Source of the DNA: Actinomycetota bacterium | GTDB taxonomy: Bacteria > Actinomycetota > CADDZG01 > WHSQ01 | Length of the DNA stretch: 36,782 bases | Reading direction: 5' to 3' | Assembly (NCBI GenBank): GCA_013697295.1 | Contig: JACCXF010000208.1 | Coordinates: 1-36,782 of the forward strand | Shown: piece by piece, positions 22,664 to 31,022 of the stretch | Position numbering within the stretch: the first letter of the stretch is position 1 | Layout: each line of letters starts with the position of its first letter | Position numbers and translations under genes: made by a program | The notes under the pieces: model-generated | What the model was told of the DNA's origin: nothing | Seen by the model: only the letters and a program-made list of their open reading frames with translations | Databases searched by the model: none

Positions 22664-23827
22664 CTAGAGGCCCATGGTCTTGGCGATGATGTACCGCTGG
22701 ATCTCGGAGGTCCCCTCGACCAGAGTGAGGATGCGAACCAACCGGTAGATCCGCTCTAGCGGAAGCTCGCGCATCCACCCCATGCCGCCGTGGACCTGGA
22801 TCATCCGGTCGACGACTCGGTTGACCATCTCGGTGGCGTAGACCTTCACGATGGAGGATTCCTGTATGACCGAGTCGCCTCCGTCGTACTTGGCGGCACA
22901 CTCGTACGTCATCAGCTTCGAAGCCTTGATCTCGATCAAGGAATCGACCAGGTGCCCCTGGATGTACTGGTTCTTCCCGATCGGCCGACCGAAAGCCTCG
23001 CGATCCTTTGCGTACTGCAGCCCGAGAGACAAGCAGTAGTCGGCGATGCCATTGCACATCGCTCCGATGGAGAGACGACCCATCGCAAGGAACTGCATCG
23101 CAGCGTAGAAGCCCATCCCGACCGCTTCCGGACCCCCGAGCACCTGCTCCTCGGACACCCTGCAACCTTCGAACACGAGCTCGAACTGGCCCTCTCCCTC
23201 GAGCATCCCGACCTGGCCGCGGCCAACGTTGAACCCAGGGGTATCTCGCTCGACGATGAAAGCCGTGATGCCGCCCTGGGCTTTCTTCCCGCGATCGTTC
23301 GCCGCGAACACCAGCGCGAAGTCCGCGTGTTTCCCGTTCGTGATGAAGTGCTTCGTTCCGTTGAGGATCCAATCGCCGCCGTCTTTCGTGGCGGTCGTCT
23401 TGATGTTCTGCGCGTCCGAGCCCGCGTCCGGTTCCGTCAGCGCGAAGCACATCGACTTCTCCGCCGACACCAGTGGCACGAGATACCTCTTCTTCTGCTC
23501 GTCGGTGGCGGACAGCAATACGCCGGTCGGCCCCTCGGGGCCGTAGGTGGCGAACGCCGCGAGCCTGCACCCGCTCCGCGCGGCGGCCTCGCGCAACAGG
23601 ACCATCCCCAGCTGCGGCAGATCGCTTCCACCGAGATCCTGCGGGAAGTCGGCGGCGTAGAAGCCGAGCTCGGCGGAGCGCCGGCGCACGCGGTCCCGCA
23701 GGTCGATCGGAACCTCGTCCTTCTCTGGGTCTAGTTCCCGCTCCTCGAGGGGACGTAGCTCCCGGTCGATGAAGTCCGTGACGCCGCGCTGGAGCTCGGC
23801 GTACTCGGCGGGGATCTCGAAGTTCAC
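22664..23827 (-). CDS. Acyl-CoA dehydrogenase
   Basis: The 387-aa FAD enzyme introduces the alpha-beta double bond of acyl-CoAs. It has the three family regions: an N-terminal helical domain; the beta domain with CFALTEPDAGSDA and WILNGTKHFITNGKHAD; and the C-terminal helices with QVHGGMGWMRELPLERIYR and LVEGTSEIQR. The catalytic Glu would be E371. Chain-length preference cannot be read from sequence. The GTG at 23827 follows a TAATCT -10 element by 6 nt, so the start is probably leaderless. It is divergent from gatC across 117 bp. Confidence 0.95.
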   Translation of the reverse strand: MNFEIPAEYAELQRGVTDFIDRELRPLEERELDPEKDEVPIDLRDRVRRRSAELGFYAADFPQDLGGSDLPQLGMVLLREAAARSGCRLAAFATYGPEGPTGVLLSATDEQKKRYLVPLVSAEKSMCFALTEPDAGSDAQNIKTTATKDGGDWILNGTKHFITNGKHADFALVFAANDRGKKAQGGITAFIVERDTPGFNVGRGQVGMLEGEGQFELVFEGCRVSEEQVLGGPEAVGMGFYAAMQFLAMGRLSIGAMCNGIADYCLSLGLQYAKDREAFGRPIGKNQYIQGHLVDSLIEIKASKLMTYECAAKYDGGDSVIQESSIVKVYATEMVNRVVDRMIQVHGGMGWMRELPLERIYRLVRILTLVEGTSEIQRYIIAKTMGL

Positions 23828-23833
23828 CGGCCA

Positions 23834-23839
23834 AGATTA
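23834..23839 (-). promoter_or_regulatory. -10 element TAATCT, leaderless GTG start of acyl-CoA dehydrogenase
   Basis: On the minus strand TAATCT lies 6 nt before the GTG; no Shine-Dalgarno is present. No convincing -35 was found. Confidence 0.5.
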
Positions 23840-23927
23840 AGCGGTTCCTCGGATGGCCGGGCCCCCCGGGAAGTCCAACCCGTGCACCTGCCTCGCGCAG
23901 TCGTGGGCCCGGGCTCGTCCCACATCT

Positions 23928-23933
23928 TAGGAT
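23928..23933 (+). promoter_or_regulatory. -10 element TAGGAT of the gatCAB operon
   Basis: TAGGAT ends 11 nt before the gatC ATG, leaving a leader of only a few nucleotides. The 117-nt gap to the divergent acyl-CoA dehydrogenase holds just these two promoters. Confidence 0.45.
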
Positions 23934-23944
23934 GCACGGCGACC

Positions 23945-24238
23945 ATGCCCATCGATAGGAAAGCCGTCGATCACGTCGCGCGTCTCGCGCGCCTCGATCT
24001 CACCGAGGACGAGCGCGAGCGCATGAGCGTCGAGCTCGCACAGATCTTGGGACACGCGGAAGCGATCCAGGAGCTCGAGCTGGACGATATCGAGCCGACA
24101 TCGCACGCTCTCCCGTTGCGCAACGTGATGCGCGCAGACGTTGTGCGACCATCGCTCACCCAGGATGAGGCGCTGGCTAACGCACCGCAGGCCGAGGGGG
24201 GACGTTTCCGCGTCCCCAGGATCATCGAGGACGCGTAA
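23945..24238 (+). CDS. gatC: Asp-tRNA(Asn)/Glu-tRNA(Gln) amidotransferase subunit C
   Basis: The 97-aa GatC belt subunit wraps around GatA and stabilises the complex. It shows the family opening VDHVARLARLDLTEDE and the C-terminal pattern LRADVVRPSL-like (MRADVVRPSLTQDEALANAP). The ATG at 23945 starts the conserved segment; the open frame upstream has no homology. The stop codon is immediately followed by the gatA ATG, so the operon is tightly coupled. Confidence 0.95.
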   Translation: MPIDRKAVDHVARLARLDLTEDERERMSVELAQILGHAEAIQELELDDIEPTSHALPLRNVMRADVVRPSLTQDEALANAPQAEGGRFRVPRIIEDA

Positions 24239-25708
24239 ATGGTCGACACGTGGACGCCCGCGGCCGAGCTCGGACATGCCATGGCATCCGGGGATGCGTC
24301 GGCGGAGGAGATCACCACCGCGTTCATCGAGCGCGGTCAAGCCGTTGAAGAGGGGATCCACGCGTACCTTGCACCGACCTTCGAGCGCGCTGTCGACGAG
24401 GCGCGCGCCGCCGACGACCGGCGAACCCGCGGCGAAGCACTGAGCGCGGTCGATGGGATCCCTCTCGCCTTCAAGGACGTGTTCGTCACCAAGGGCGTGC
24501 CGAGCACATCCGGTTCGAGGATCCTCGACGGCTGGGTGCCCCCCTACGACGCCACAGTGGTTGCCCGATGCTCGGAGGCCGGCCTCCCGATGCTCGGAAA
24601 ACTCGATATGGATGAGTTCGCCATGGGGTCCTCCGGAGAGAACTCGGGGTTCGGGGGGGCGCGCAATCCATGGGACGCCGAGCGGGTTCCGGGTGGATCC
24701 AGCTCGGGTCCGGCGGCGCTGGTTGCGGCGGGCGGCGCGCCGTGGGCATGGGGGACCGACACCGGGGGGTCGGTCCGCCAGCCCGCGGCGTTATGCGGGA
24801 TCGTGGGAGTGAAGCCGACCTACGGCCTCGTGTCCCGTTACGGGATGATCGCCTTCGCCTCGAGCCTCGATCAGGCGTCGCCATTCGCGCGCACCGTCGA
24901 AGACGCGGCCATGCTGCTGCAACTGGCCTGCGGCCACGACCCGATGGACTCGACCTCTATCCCCGACGAGGTGCCCGACTTCCTCGATGGGATCGACGCC
25001 GGGATCGAGGGCATGCGCATCGGCGTGGTCAAGGAGTTCCAGGGCGAGGGAGCTCAACCGGGCGTGCGGACGCGCGTCGACGAGGCCTACAAGCGTCTCG
25101 AGAAACTGGGGGCGAAGATCGAGGAGATCTCACTTCCCTCTTTCGAGTACGGGATCTCGGCGTATTACTTGATCGCGCCGGCGGAGGCCTCCGCCAACCT
25201 GGCTCGATACGACGGGGTCCGCTATGGCTACCGGGCGCCCGCCGACGACATCGTCACGATGACATCACACACTCGCGAGGACGGCTTCGGCGACGAGGTG
25301 AAGCGCCGCATCATGCTCGGCACCTACGCGTTGTCGGCTGGGTACTACGACGCGTACTACGGCAAGGCGCTGCGCGTTAGATCGCTGATCATCCGCGACC
25401 TCGAGAAGGCGTACGAGAAGGTCGACCTGATCGCGTGCCCGACCTCGCCCACGACAGCGTTCAAGGTGGGGGAGAGGACCGCGGACCCACTCGCCATGTA
25501 CCTGTCCGACATCTACACGGTGCCGGTGAATCTCGCCGGCAATGCAGGCATCAGTGTCCCGTGCGGCCTGTCGCCCGACGACGGTCTCCCCGTTGGTCTT
25601 CAACTGATCGCGAAAGCGCTGGACGAGCGCACGATGTTTCGAGCCGCTCACGCCTTCGAACGTGACTTCGGTTGGATCTCTTCCGCGGAGGGCAGGCCAC
25701 CTCTTTGA
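24239..25708 (+). CDS. gatA: Asp/Glu-tRNA amidotransferase subunit A (glutaminase)
   Basis: The 489-aa amidase-signature enzyme releases ammonia from glutamine for transfer to Glu- or Asp-tRNA bound by GatB. The Ser-cisSer-Lys site is visible: K79 in AFKDVF, the GGSSSG loop (serines 154-156) and nucleophile S178 in GTDTGGSVRQPA. MGSSGENSGFG near 129-139 is the GatA-type substrate loop. Length is normal. The start abuts gatC and the gatB start lies 26 nt past its stop. Confidence 0.97.
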   Translation: MVDTWTPAAELGHAMASGDASAEEITTAFIERGQAVEEGIHAYLAPTFERAVDEARAADDRRTRGEALSAVDGIPLAFKDVFVTKGVPSTSGSRILDGWVPPYDATVVARCSEAGLPMLGKLDMDEFAMGSSGENSGFGGARNPWDAERVPGGSSSGPAALVAAGGAPWAWGTDTGGSVRQPAALCGIVGVKPTYGLVSRYGMIAFASSLDQASPFARTVEDAAMLLQLACGHDPMDSTSIPDEVPDFLDGIDAGIEGMRIGVVKEFQGEGAQPGVRTRVDEAYKRLEKLGAKIEEISLPSFEYGISAYYLIAPAEASANLARYDGVRYGYRAPADDIVTMTSHTREDGFGDEVKRRIMLGTYALSAGYYDAYYGKALRVRSLIIRDLEKAYEKVDLIACPTSPTTAFKVGERTADPLAMYLSDIYTVPVNLAGNAGISVPCGLSPDDGLPVGLQLIAKALDERTMFRAAHAFERDFGWISSAEGRPPL

Positions 25709-25733
25709 GCGATCCTCGGATGGGGGGCCGGCC

Positions 25734-27203
25734 ATGAGCACGACGACCTCCGACCTGTACGAGACGACCGTCGGGCTCGAGATCCACGTCGAGCTATCCA
25801 CCGCGTCCAAGATGTTCTGCGGGTGCGGGGTCGCGTTCGCGGGCGAACCGAACACGCGCACCTGCCCGGTCTGCCTTGGGATGCCGGGCTCGCTGCCCGT
25901 GGTCAACGAGAGGGCGGTCGAGTACACGATGAAGATCGCTCTCGCACTGAACTGTCAGATCGTCGAGCACTCCCTGTTCCACCGCAAGAATTACTTCTAT
26001 CCCGACATGCCTAAGAACTATCAGATCTCGCAATACGACTATCCCCTAGGGTCGAGTGGTGTCCTCGAGATCGCGGGTGGCTTCGGTACGACGCGGGTGG
26101 GCATAACTCGGGTGCACCTCGAGGAAGACACCGGCAAGTCCCAGCACATAGGTGGAAGCGGTCGGATCGCGGACTCGGACTACTCGCTCGAGGACTTCAA
26201 TCGCGCCGGGACGCCGCTGGTCGAGATCGTTAGCGAGCCCGACATCCATTCCGCCGACGAGGCGCGCGTCTTCGTCACCGACCTTCGTGCGCTGATCGAG
26301 ACCCTGGGGGTCTCGGATGTGCGCATGGAAGAGGGCTCCATGCGCGTCGATGCCAACGTCTCGGTGCGTCTCAAGGGGGCGGCGGGCTATGGCACCAAGG
26401 TCGAGGTCAAGAACATGAACTCGATCAGATCGGTGGGCCGGGCTCTCGAGTTCGAGGAGAAGCGGCAGCGCGAGGCATTGATGGCGGGTGACGAGCTCCT
26501 CCAGGAAACGCGCCACTTTGACGAGAAGACGGGCGCGACGTCCTCCCTTCGGACCAAGGAGTTCGCGTTCGACTACCGGTACTTCCCCGAACCGGATCTC
26601 GTCCCCTTCGAGCCGTCGCCGGAGTGGGTTGAGGCGGTCCGATCGTCATTGCCGGAGTTGCCCGTCGCGCGACGGGAACGGTTCGTGCGCGACTACGGCC
26701 TCGGTGAGGCGGACGTTGCATTGCTCACCACGTCGCGAGCGACTGCGGACTGGTTCGAGGCCGCAGCCCGAGCCTACGGAGGCGACGCGAAGAAGGTGGT
26801 GAACTGGATCATCGCCGACCTGTTCGGTCTCCTGAACGAAGCCGGCATCGAGCTGCCGCAGTCGAAGATCGCCCCCGAGCAATTGGCCGGCCTCGTGAAG
26901 CTCGTCGACGGCGCCACGATCTCGGGCAAGCAGGCAAAGTCCGTCCTCGTGGAGATGTTCGCCTCGGGCAAGGATGCGGACGCGGTCGCTCGCGAGAAGG
27001 GACTCGAACAGATCACCGATTCATCGGCCATCGAGAGCGTCGTCGATGAAGTCATCGGCGAGAATCAGGAGGCCGCCGACAAGGTGCGCGCCGGCAACCT
27101 AGGAACGATCGGGTTCCTCGTCGGCCAGGTCATGAAGAAGTCCCGCGGACAAGCCAATCCCAAGCTCGTGAACGAACTGCTGCGCTCGAAGCTGGAGGGA
27201 TGA
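25734..27203 (+). CDS. gatB: Asp/Glu-tRNA amidotransferase subunit B
   Basis: The 489-aa subunit binds the misacylated tRNA and activates the carboxylate with ATP. It has VGLEIHVEL at 13-21, the zinc-site cysteines C29, C31, C44 and C47, PDMPKNYQISQY, the HLEEDTGKS region and the C-terminal helical/YqeY-like tail (LVGQVMKKSRGQANPKLVNE). The ATG at 25734 begins the homologous region; the frame is open further upstream into gatA. It is the third gene of gatCAB. Confidence 0.97.
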   Translation: MSTTTSDLYETTVGLEIHVELSTASKMFCGCGVAFAGEPNTRTCPVCLGMPGSLPVVNERAVEYTMKIALALNCQIVEHSLFHRKNYFYPDMPKNYQISQYDYPLGSSGVLEIAGGFGTTRVGITRVHLEEDTGKSQHIGGSGRIADSDYSLEDFNRAGTPLVEIVSEPDIHSADEARVFVTDLRALIETLGVSDVRMEEGSMRVDANVSVRLKGAAGYGTKVEVKNMNSIRSVGRALEFEEKRQREALMAGDELLQETRHFDEKTGATSSLRTKEFAFDYRYFPEPDLVPFEPSPEWVEAVRSSLPELPVARRERFVRDYGLGEADVALLTTSRATADWFEAAARAYGGDAKKVVNWIIADLFGLLNEAGIELPQSKIAPEQLAGLVKLVDGATISGKQAKSVLVEMFASGKDADAVAREKGLEQITDSSAIESVVDEVIGENQEAADKVRAGNLGTIGFLVGQVMKKSRGQANPKLVNELLRSKLEG

Positions 27204-27204
27204 G

Positions 27205-27696
27205 ATGGCCACGCTAGGCCGCGCCATCGGTGGTTGGAACGTCGTGCTCGAGATGGCCGCGACCTTGCCCGGACCGCCCGAAGTCGTGTGGGACTTGATC
27301 ACCGATTGGGAGCATCAGGACGACTGGATGCTTGAGGCGAGCGACTTCGTAGTCCTGGGGTCGCAGCGCGAGGGCGTCGGTGTCGAGGCTGAAGCGACGA
27401 TCAAGATCGGCGGCGTGAAAACTCGGGACCGGATACGGGTGGTCGCGTGGGAGCCGCTTCGCCTTCTCTCGATCGCACACGAGGGCTGGGTGGCCGGACG
27501 AGGAGAGTTGTCCCTCACCCCGATCGGTAAGGACCGAACCCACATGTTCTGGCGCGAGGAGCTCGAACCCCCGCTGGGCGTGCTCGGTTCGATCGGCTTG
27601 ACCCTCTTCAAGCCGCTGATGGGCCGAATCTTCCGCCGGGACCTGAGGATCCTGGCCGGCCTCACCCGAGCTCGAGCCACAGCCCGAACCCCTTAG
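27205..27696 (+). CDS. SRPBCC/START-fold (polyketide cyclase-like) protein
   Basis: The 163-aa protein resembles SRPBCC-family lipid- or polyketide-binding proteins. It has MAATLPGPPEVVWDLITDWEHQDDW near 18-42, DRIRVVAWEPLRLLSIAHEG in the middle and a long C-terminal helix (LTLFKPLMGRIFRRDLRILAGL). The function is unknown; an unknown hydrophobic ligand is likely. The start is supported by GGAGGG 5 nt upstream, 1 nt after the gatB stop, so it is translated with gatCAB. Its last codons (GLTRARATART) lie in a 33-bp repeat whose second copy sits at 28918-28950. Confidence 0.8.
   Translation: MATLGRAIGGWNVVLEMAATLPGPPEVVWDLITDWEHQDDWMLEASDFVVLGSQREGVGVEAEATIKIGGVKTRDRIRVVAWEPLRLLSIAHEGWVAGRGELSLTPIGKDRTHMFWREELEPPLGVLGSIGLTLFKPLMGRIFRRDLRILAGLTRARATARTP
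27658..27690. repeat. 33-bp repeat, left copy (3' end of SRPBCC gene)
   Basis: GGCCTCAC-N-CGAGC-N-CGAGCCAC-N-GCCCGAACC; 30 of 33 positions match the copy at 28918-28950. A shortened copy of its second half follows at 27699-27715. Together the two main copies bracket the AbiEi/DUF559 gene and its inner repeats. Confidence 0.75.
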
Positions 27697-27755
27697 CCCG
27701 AGCCACCGCCGAACCCCCTGGCCCGCCGCCTGCACCTAAGTCTGTGGTCGGTCCT

Positions 27756-27776
27756 GGCCTAACGAGGCCGTTGGCC
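27756..27776. terminator. Hairpin between convergent SRPBCC and DUF559 genes
   Basis: GGCC(T)AACG / CGTTGGCC forms an 8-bp stem with one bulged T and a 4-nt loop. It could end transcription from both sides; there is no T-tract. Apart from repeats and this stem, the gap 27697-27801 shows nothing. Confidence 0.4.
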
Positions 27777-27801
27777 CCACCCGTTCTCGATCGTTTGCCC
27801 C

Positions 27802-28781
27802 CTAGGTTGCGTTTTTCGCAATCTCAAGCGCAAACGTCTGTATACCGAGCGCCTTACGTATCTCGAACGCTGTTTCTTCCGGCCGCTTTCGGAGGTCCTC
27901 CGTGGTGACGTGGAGCACTCGCCATCCGCATGCGGCTATCGCGCTCAGCCTCCGTCGATCGCGAGCCCAGTCTCTTCGTCCAGAATGGTGCTTGAAGCCG
28001 TCGGTCTCGATACCCAACCTTTCCCCGGGATAGGCGAAGTCGAAGCGTGCTACGAACTCGGATCCGTTCGACAGCCTGTACTGGCGGACAGGGCTCGGCA
28101 GCCGATGCTTGCGCATGAACTGAATGAAGCGTGTCTCGAGCCAGCTTTCGGTTGGGGGAGCGTGTGCGCGAAGCTCCAGTAGGGCTCGCAGAGGAGCGAT
28201 TCCAGCAGAGCGTGTCGACCGGTGTCTCTGGATGAGGTTGTGTAGTCGGTCGTTCGACGTCAGGCCTCGGCGGAGGGCGTCTTCCAGAGCGATCTCTAGC
28301 CGGTCTCTTTCGACGATCGCGGCCAGGTCCATGAGCGTCCGCTCAGGAGTCGTGAGGGGGATGCCTTTCCGCCGCCGGATCTCTGCCTGTGGGAGAGACG
28401 AGCGGCGATGGATGATGATTGAAACCGCCTTTGCCTTGAGGCTCCGACTCGTCGTTATCTCCGTTGTGTAGTTGCCTTCGAATCCCTCGAGGCTCATCAA
28501 GCTGGCCGCGCACCGGTGGGATGCTGCTGATCCCTCGCCGGCCCACAAACAAGCAGCCAAGGCGAGTTGTTCCTTGCTCTTGAGGGAGCCCGGGGTGGCG
28601 AAGACATGTGGGAACACTCGTTGCAGTTTGGCGGCGCCACCCACCGACTGATCTGGGAGGGAGTGAAACCGATCTCGTTCAGTTGCTCGCGATCGATGAG
28701 CCCGTACTGGCGTTCGGAAGTACGGGTGAGTTGATCGTGGAGTCGACGATTGCCCTCCACGTTGCGTTTTCCGCAATCCAT
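27802..28781 (-). pseudogene. AbiEi-HTH plus DUF559 (Vsr-like nuclease) gene with one frameshift
   Basis: The N-terminal part in one frame (from ATG 28781) reads RQYGLIDREQLNEIGFTPSQ, ISRW: the winged-helix start of AbiEi-type antitoxin domain proteins. The rest continues in another frame with GGAAKLQRVFPHVFATPG and runs to 27802. The switch lies near 28631-28646, and one missing base in GGGTGG would restore ISRWVGAAKLQRVF. The C-terminal DUF559 domain looks intact: FDFAYPGERLGIETDGFKHH, then DRRRLSAIAACGWRVLHVTTEDL with the acidic/His residues of Vsr-like nucleases. A sequencing error could also explain the break. The gene is bounded by 30-bp direct repeats, one over its start codon and one over its stop side. 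Confidence 0.75.
27807..27836. repeat. 30-bp terminal repeat, left copy
   Basis: Starts TTGCGTTTTTCGCAATC and ends GCGCAAACG; it matches 28762-28791 at 25 of 30 positions in the same orientation. It contains the stem TTGCG / CGCAA around a T5 loop. On the minus strand it encodes the last residues of the DUF559 protein (FALEIAKNAT). Confidence 0.8.
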
Positions 28782-28791
28782 GGCGCAAACG
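28762..28791. repeat. 30-bp terminal repeat, right copy
   Basis: Starts TTGCGTTTTCCGCAATC and ends GCGCAAACG, with the same TTGCG / CGCAA stem. It overlaps the proposed ATG (28781) of the AbiEi/DUF559 gene, so any protein bound here would block its start. Confidence 0.8.
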
Positions 28792-28917
28792 ATGCTTGTA
28801 GCGGCCTGCGAGCGCGGTGGCGCCGGCTACTTCCTGCACGATTGCGGGAGGGGCGAGGGCTGCATTCCCTGGTTGGCCGGACGCGAGGCGGTGGTGGAGG
28901 CTGCTTTTCTGGTTGGC

Positions 28918-28950
28918 GGCCTCACGCGAGCCCGAGCCACGGCCCGAACC
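28918..28950. repeat. 33-bp repeat, right copy
   Basis: A near-copy of the SRPBCC gene end at 27658-27690 (30 of 33 identical). In the plus frame it again encodes GLTRARATART followed by a stop, with no SRPBCC sequence before it. The stretch 28792-28917 between the inner and outer repeats shows no recognisable gene. Confidence 0.75.
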
Positions 28951-28974
28951 TAAGTTGGGGGCGGTGGTGGGGGA

Positions 28975-29382
28975 CTACTTCTCTGCTTTGGTGGTGGGGT
29001 CGGCGCGTAGGGAGATCGCGCCTTGGTGGATCGTGCGAGCGCCCATGAGGATCAGGAACACCGCGAAGATGTTCTGTAGCGCCTCGGCGTCCATGGCGAG
29101 GGCAAGCGATGAACCAAGTAGCGCGCCGGCCGTTCCTCCGAGCCCGACGAGCGCGGCGTGCTTGAACGAAACGTAGCCGCGCCGGAGATGGGCGAGGACG
29201 CCCACCACGGCGGTCGGAACGATCACCAGCAGCGATGTGCCCTCTGCGACGTGCTGACTCTCGTCGAGCACCACGACCATGAACGGCACCATCAGCAAGC
29301 CGCCGCCAACCCCGAACAGTGCCGACAGGATGCCGACCACCAGTCCCGCCACGACCACCAAGGCGAGCGTTCCGCCGCTCAC
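28975..29382 (-). CDS. TauE/SafE-family half transporter (second half)
   Basis: The 135-aa membrane protein has about four hydrophobic segments and the TauE/SafE signature LFGVGGGLLMVPFMVV near 19-34, followed by EGTSLLVIVPTAVVG and GGTAGALLGSSLA. Usual family members of about 250 aa have two such halves in one chain; here each half is its own gene. The GTG start overlaps the stop of the upstream half (GTGA), so the two are translationally coupled and may form a heterodimer. A sulfur- or organosulfonate-type export role is family-based only. Confidence 0.82.
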   Translation of the reverse strand: MSGGTLALVVVAGLVVGILSALFGVGGGLLMVPFMVVVLDESQHVAEGTSLLVIVPTAVVGVLAHLRRGYVSFKHAALVGLGGTAGALLGSSLALAMDAEALQNIFAVFLILMGARTIHQGAISLRADPTTKAEK

Positions 29383-29762
29383 GACAGCACCATCTGCAAC
29401 CCCACCGCGACCACGAGGATCCCGAACATCACCTTCAGCAGGCCCTCGCTCGCGCCGGCCATCAGCCGCGCCCCGAGGGGCGCCCCCACGAGGGCCCCTG
29501 CGGCCAGCAGTCCGGCAAGGCCGAGATCGACGCTCCCGTCGACGGCGAACCGTCCGGCCCCCACGATGGCGATAGGGACGATGGCGGCCAGGGAGGTGGC
29601 GTGAGCCTCGTGCTCGCTCAAGCCCGCGAAGGCCGCCAGCAGGGGAACGATCAGGATCCCTCCGCCGACCCCGAGCAGGCCGCTCGCCAGCCCAGCCACC
29701 AAGCCGATGCCGATGGGGATCGCTACGGCGCGCGGGGAGCCGATCGCGCGCGGGGAACTCAG
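29379..29762 (-). CDS. TauE/SafE-family half transporter (first half), start uncertain
   Basis: The membrane protein is about 127 aa with [21 protein letters not shown] near its N-terminus, [14 protein letters not shown] and [13 protein letters not shown]: a complete TauE/SafE half repeat. No ATG begins it. Candidates are CTG 29762, which would overlap the aminotransferase stop as CTGA, or TTG 29702 and GTG 29699, which clip the first helix. I give the CTG-based extent because it keeps the whole first helix and matches the partner's length. It is followed by the second half through a GTGA overlap. Confidence 0.7.
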   Translation of the reverse strand: MSSPRAIGSPRAVAIPIGIGLVAGLASGLLGVGGGILIVPLLAAFAGLSEHEAHATSLAAIVPIAIVGAGRFAVDGSVDLGLAGLLAAGALVGAPLGARLMAGASEGLLKVMFGILVVAVGLQMVLS

Positions 29763-30955
29763 GAGAGGAGCTCGGCCACGCGGGTGATGCCCTCGATGAT
29801 GTCGTCGTCGCCGAGGGCGTAGCTGAGACGCATGTAACCCGGAGCACCGAAACCATCCCCGGGAACCATCGCGACTCGCGCGTGGGTAAGAACGATGTCG
29901 GTCAGCGTCAAGGTGTCCGTGATGGAGGTTCCTGCGATCTCGCGCCCGATCACCCCGGCGAAGGATGGGAAGCAGTAAAAGGCTCCCTCGGGCTCGTAGC
30001 ACGACACGCCATCGATCTCGTTCAGCATCTTGTGCATCGTGATGCGCCGGCGATCGAACGCAGCGCGCATCTCGCCGGCAGCCGACAGGTCACCGGTCAC
30101 GGCGGCGAGCGCGGCCGCCTGGGCCACATTCGAGACGTTGGAGGTCGTGTGTGACTGGAGCGACGCGGCTCCTTTGATGACGGCTGGGGGCCCGATGACC
30201 CACCCCACTCGCCATCCGGTCATCGCATAGGTCTTCGCAACGCCGTTGATGACGAGGCAGCGATCCGCGAGCTCGGGCACCAGGACCGGCATGGAATGAA
30301 AGCGACTGTCGCCGTAAACGAGGTGCTCGTAGATCTCGTCCGTAACGACCCAGAGGCCACGTTCCGCCGCCCATCTGCCTATCGCTTCGATCTCTGCGCG
30401 CGGATAGACGGCACCGGTCGGGTTCGAAGGCGATACGAACAGCAACGCCTTGGTCTTGGGGGTAACGGCGCGTTCGAGTTGATCGATCGTGACGCGGAAG
30501 CCCGTGGCCTCGGTCGTGGGCAGCTCGACGGTGACGCCGTCGGCGAGGTGGATCATCTCGGGGTAGCTAACCCAGTAGGGGGCCGGCACGATGACCTCGT
30601 CTCCTGGATCCAGGATCGACAGGAACGCGTTGTACAGGGCGTGTTTGCCGCCGTTGGTGACGAGGACCTGGTTCGCGGCCACCTCGAGGCTCGAGTCGCG
30701 CGCCGTTTTGGCAGCGATGGCTTCGCGCAACAGAGGCAACCCTCCGGCGGGGGTGTAGTGGTGGTAGACGGGGTCGGCGCACGCGGCCGTAGCCGCTTCG
30801 ACGATGTGGGCGGGGGTGGGAAAATCGGGTTCCCCGGCGCCGAAGCCGATGACGTTCTCACCTGCAGCCTTGAGGGCTTTCGCCTTGGCATCGATCGCGA
30901 GGGTCGATGACTCGGTGATGCTGGCTACGCGCTTCGATAAGCGAGGGTCGGGCAT
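29759..30955 (-). CDS. Class I aminotransferase, aspartate aminotransferase-like
   Basis: The 398-aa PLP enzyme resembles the aspartate aminotransferase type common in Gram-positives and cyanobacteria. It has [11 protein letters not shown] near 38-48, GGKHALYNA near 102-110, PSNPTGAVY near 176-184, D206 in [12 protein letters not shown], and the PLP lysine K241 in [16 protein letters not shown]. Aspartate and 2-oxoglutarate are the likely substrates. The ATG follows a TATCAT -10 by 6 nt, so it is probably leaderless. It is divergent from serC across 67 bp and followed by the TauE/SafE genes. Confidence 0.92.
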   Translation of the reverse strand: MPDPRLSKRVASITESSTLAIDAKAKALKAAGENVIGFGAGEPDFPTPAHIVEAATAACADPVYHHYTPAGGLPLLREAIAAKTARDSSLEVAANQVLVTNGGKHALYNAFLSILDPGDEVIVPAPYWVSYPEMIHLADGVTVELPTTEATGFRVTIDQLERAVTPKTKALLFVSPSNPTGAVYPRAEIEAIGRWAAERGLWVVTDEIYEHLVYGDSRFHSMPVLVPELADRCLVINGVAKTYAMTGWRVGWVIGPPAVIKGAASLQSHTTSNVSNVAQAAALAAVTGDLSAAGEMRAAFDRRRITMHKMLNEIDGVSCYEPEGAFYCFPSFAGVIGREIAGTSITDTLTLTDIVLTHARVAMVPGDGFGAPGYMRLSYALGDDDIIEGITRVAELLS

Positions 30956-30961
30956 CTACGC

Positions 30962-30967
30962 ATGATA
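30962..30967 (-). promoter_or_regulatory. -10 element TATCAT, leaderless start of aminotransferase
   Basis: On the minus strand TATCAT lies 6 nt before the ATG at 30955. No Shine-Dalgarno is present. Confidence 0.6.
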
Positions 30968-31022
30968 TTCAGGGTTCGCAGCCCCGCCCGGACGTCGATC
31001 CCCACACGGAGATGAGGACAGA

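Noticed and set aside
22790-23734. Open frame of 314 codons on the plus strand over the acyl-CoA dehydrogenase
   Set aside because: Antisense shadow of a complete enzyme gene.
28750-28953. Small plus-strand open frame ending GLTRARATART
   Set aside because: Only the last codons resemble the SRPBCC gene, through the 33-bp repeat; the rest has no protein-like pattern and overlaps the start of the AbiEi/DUF559 gene. I treat it as a repeat remnant.
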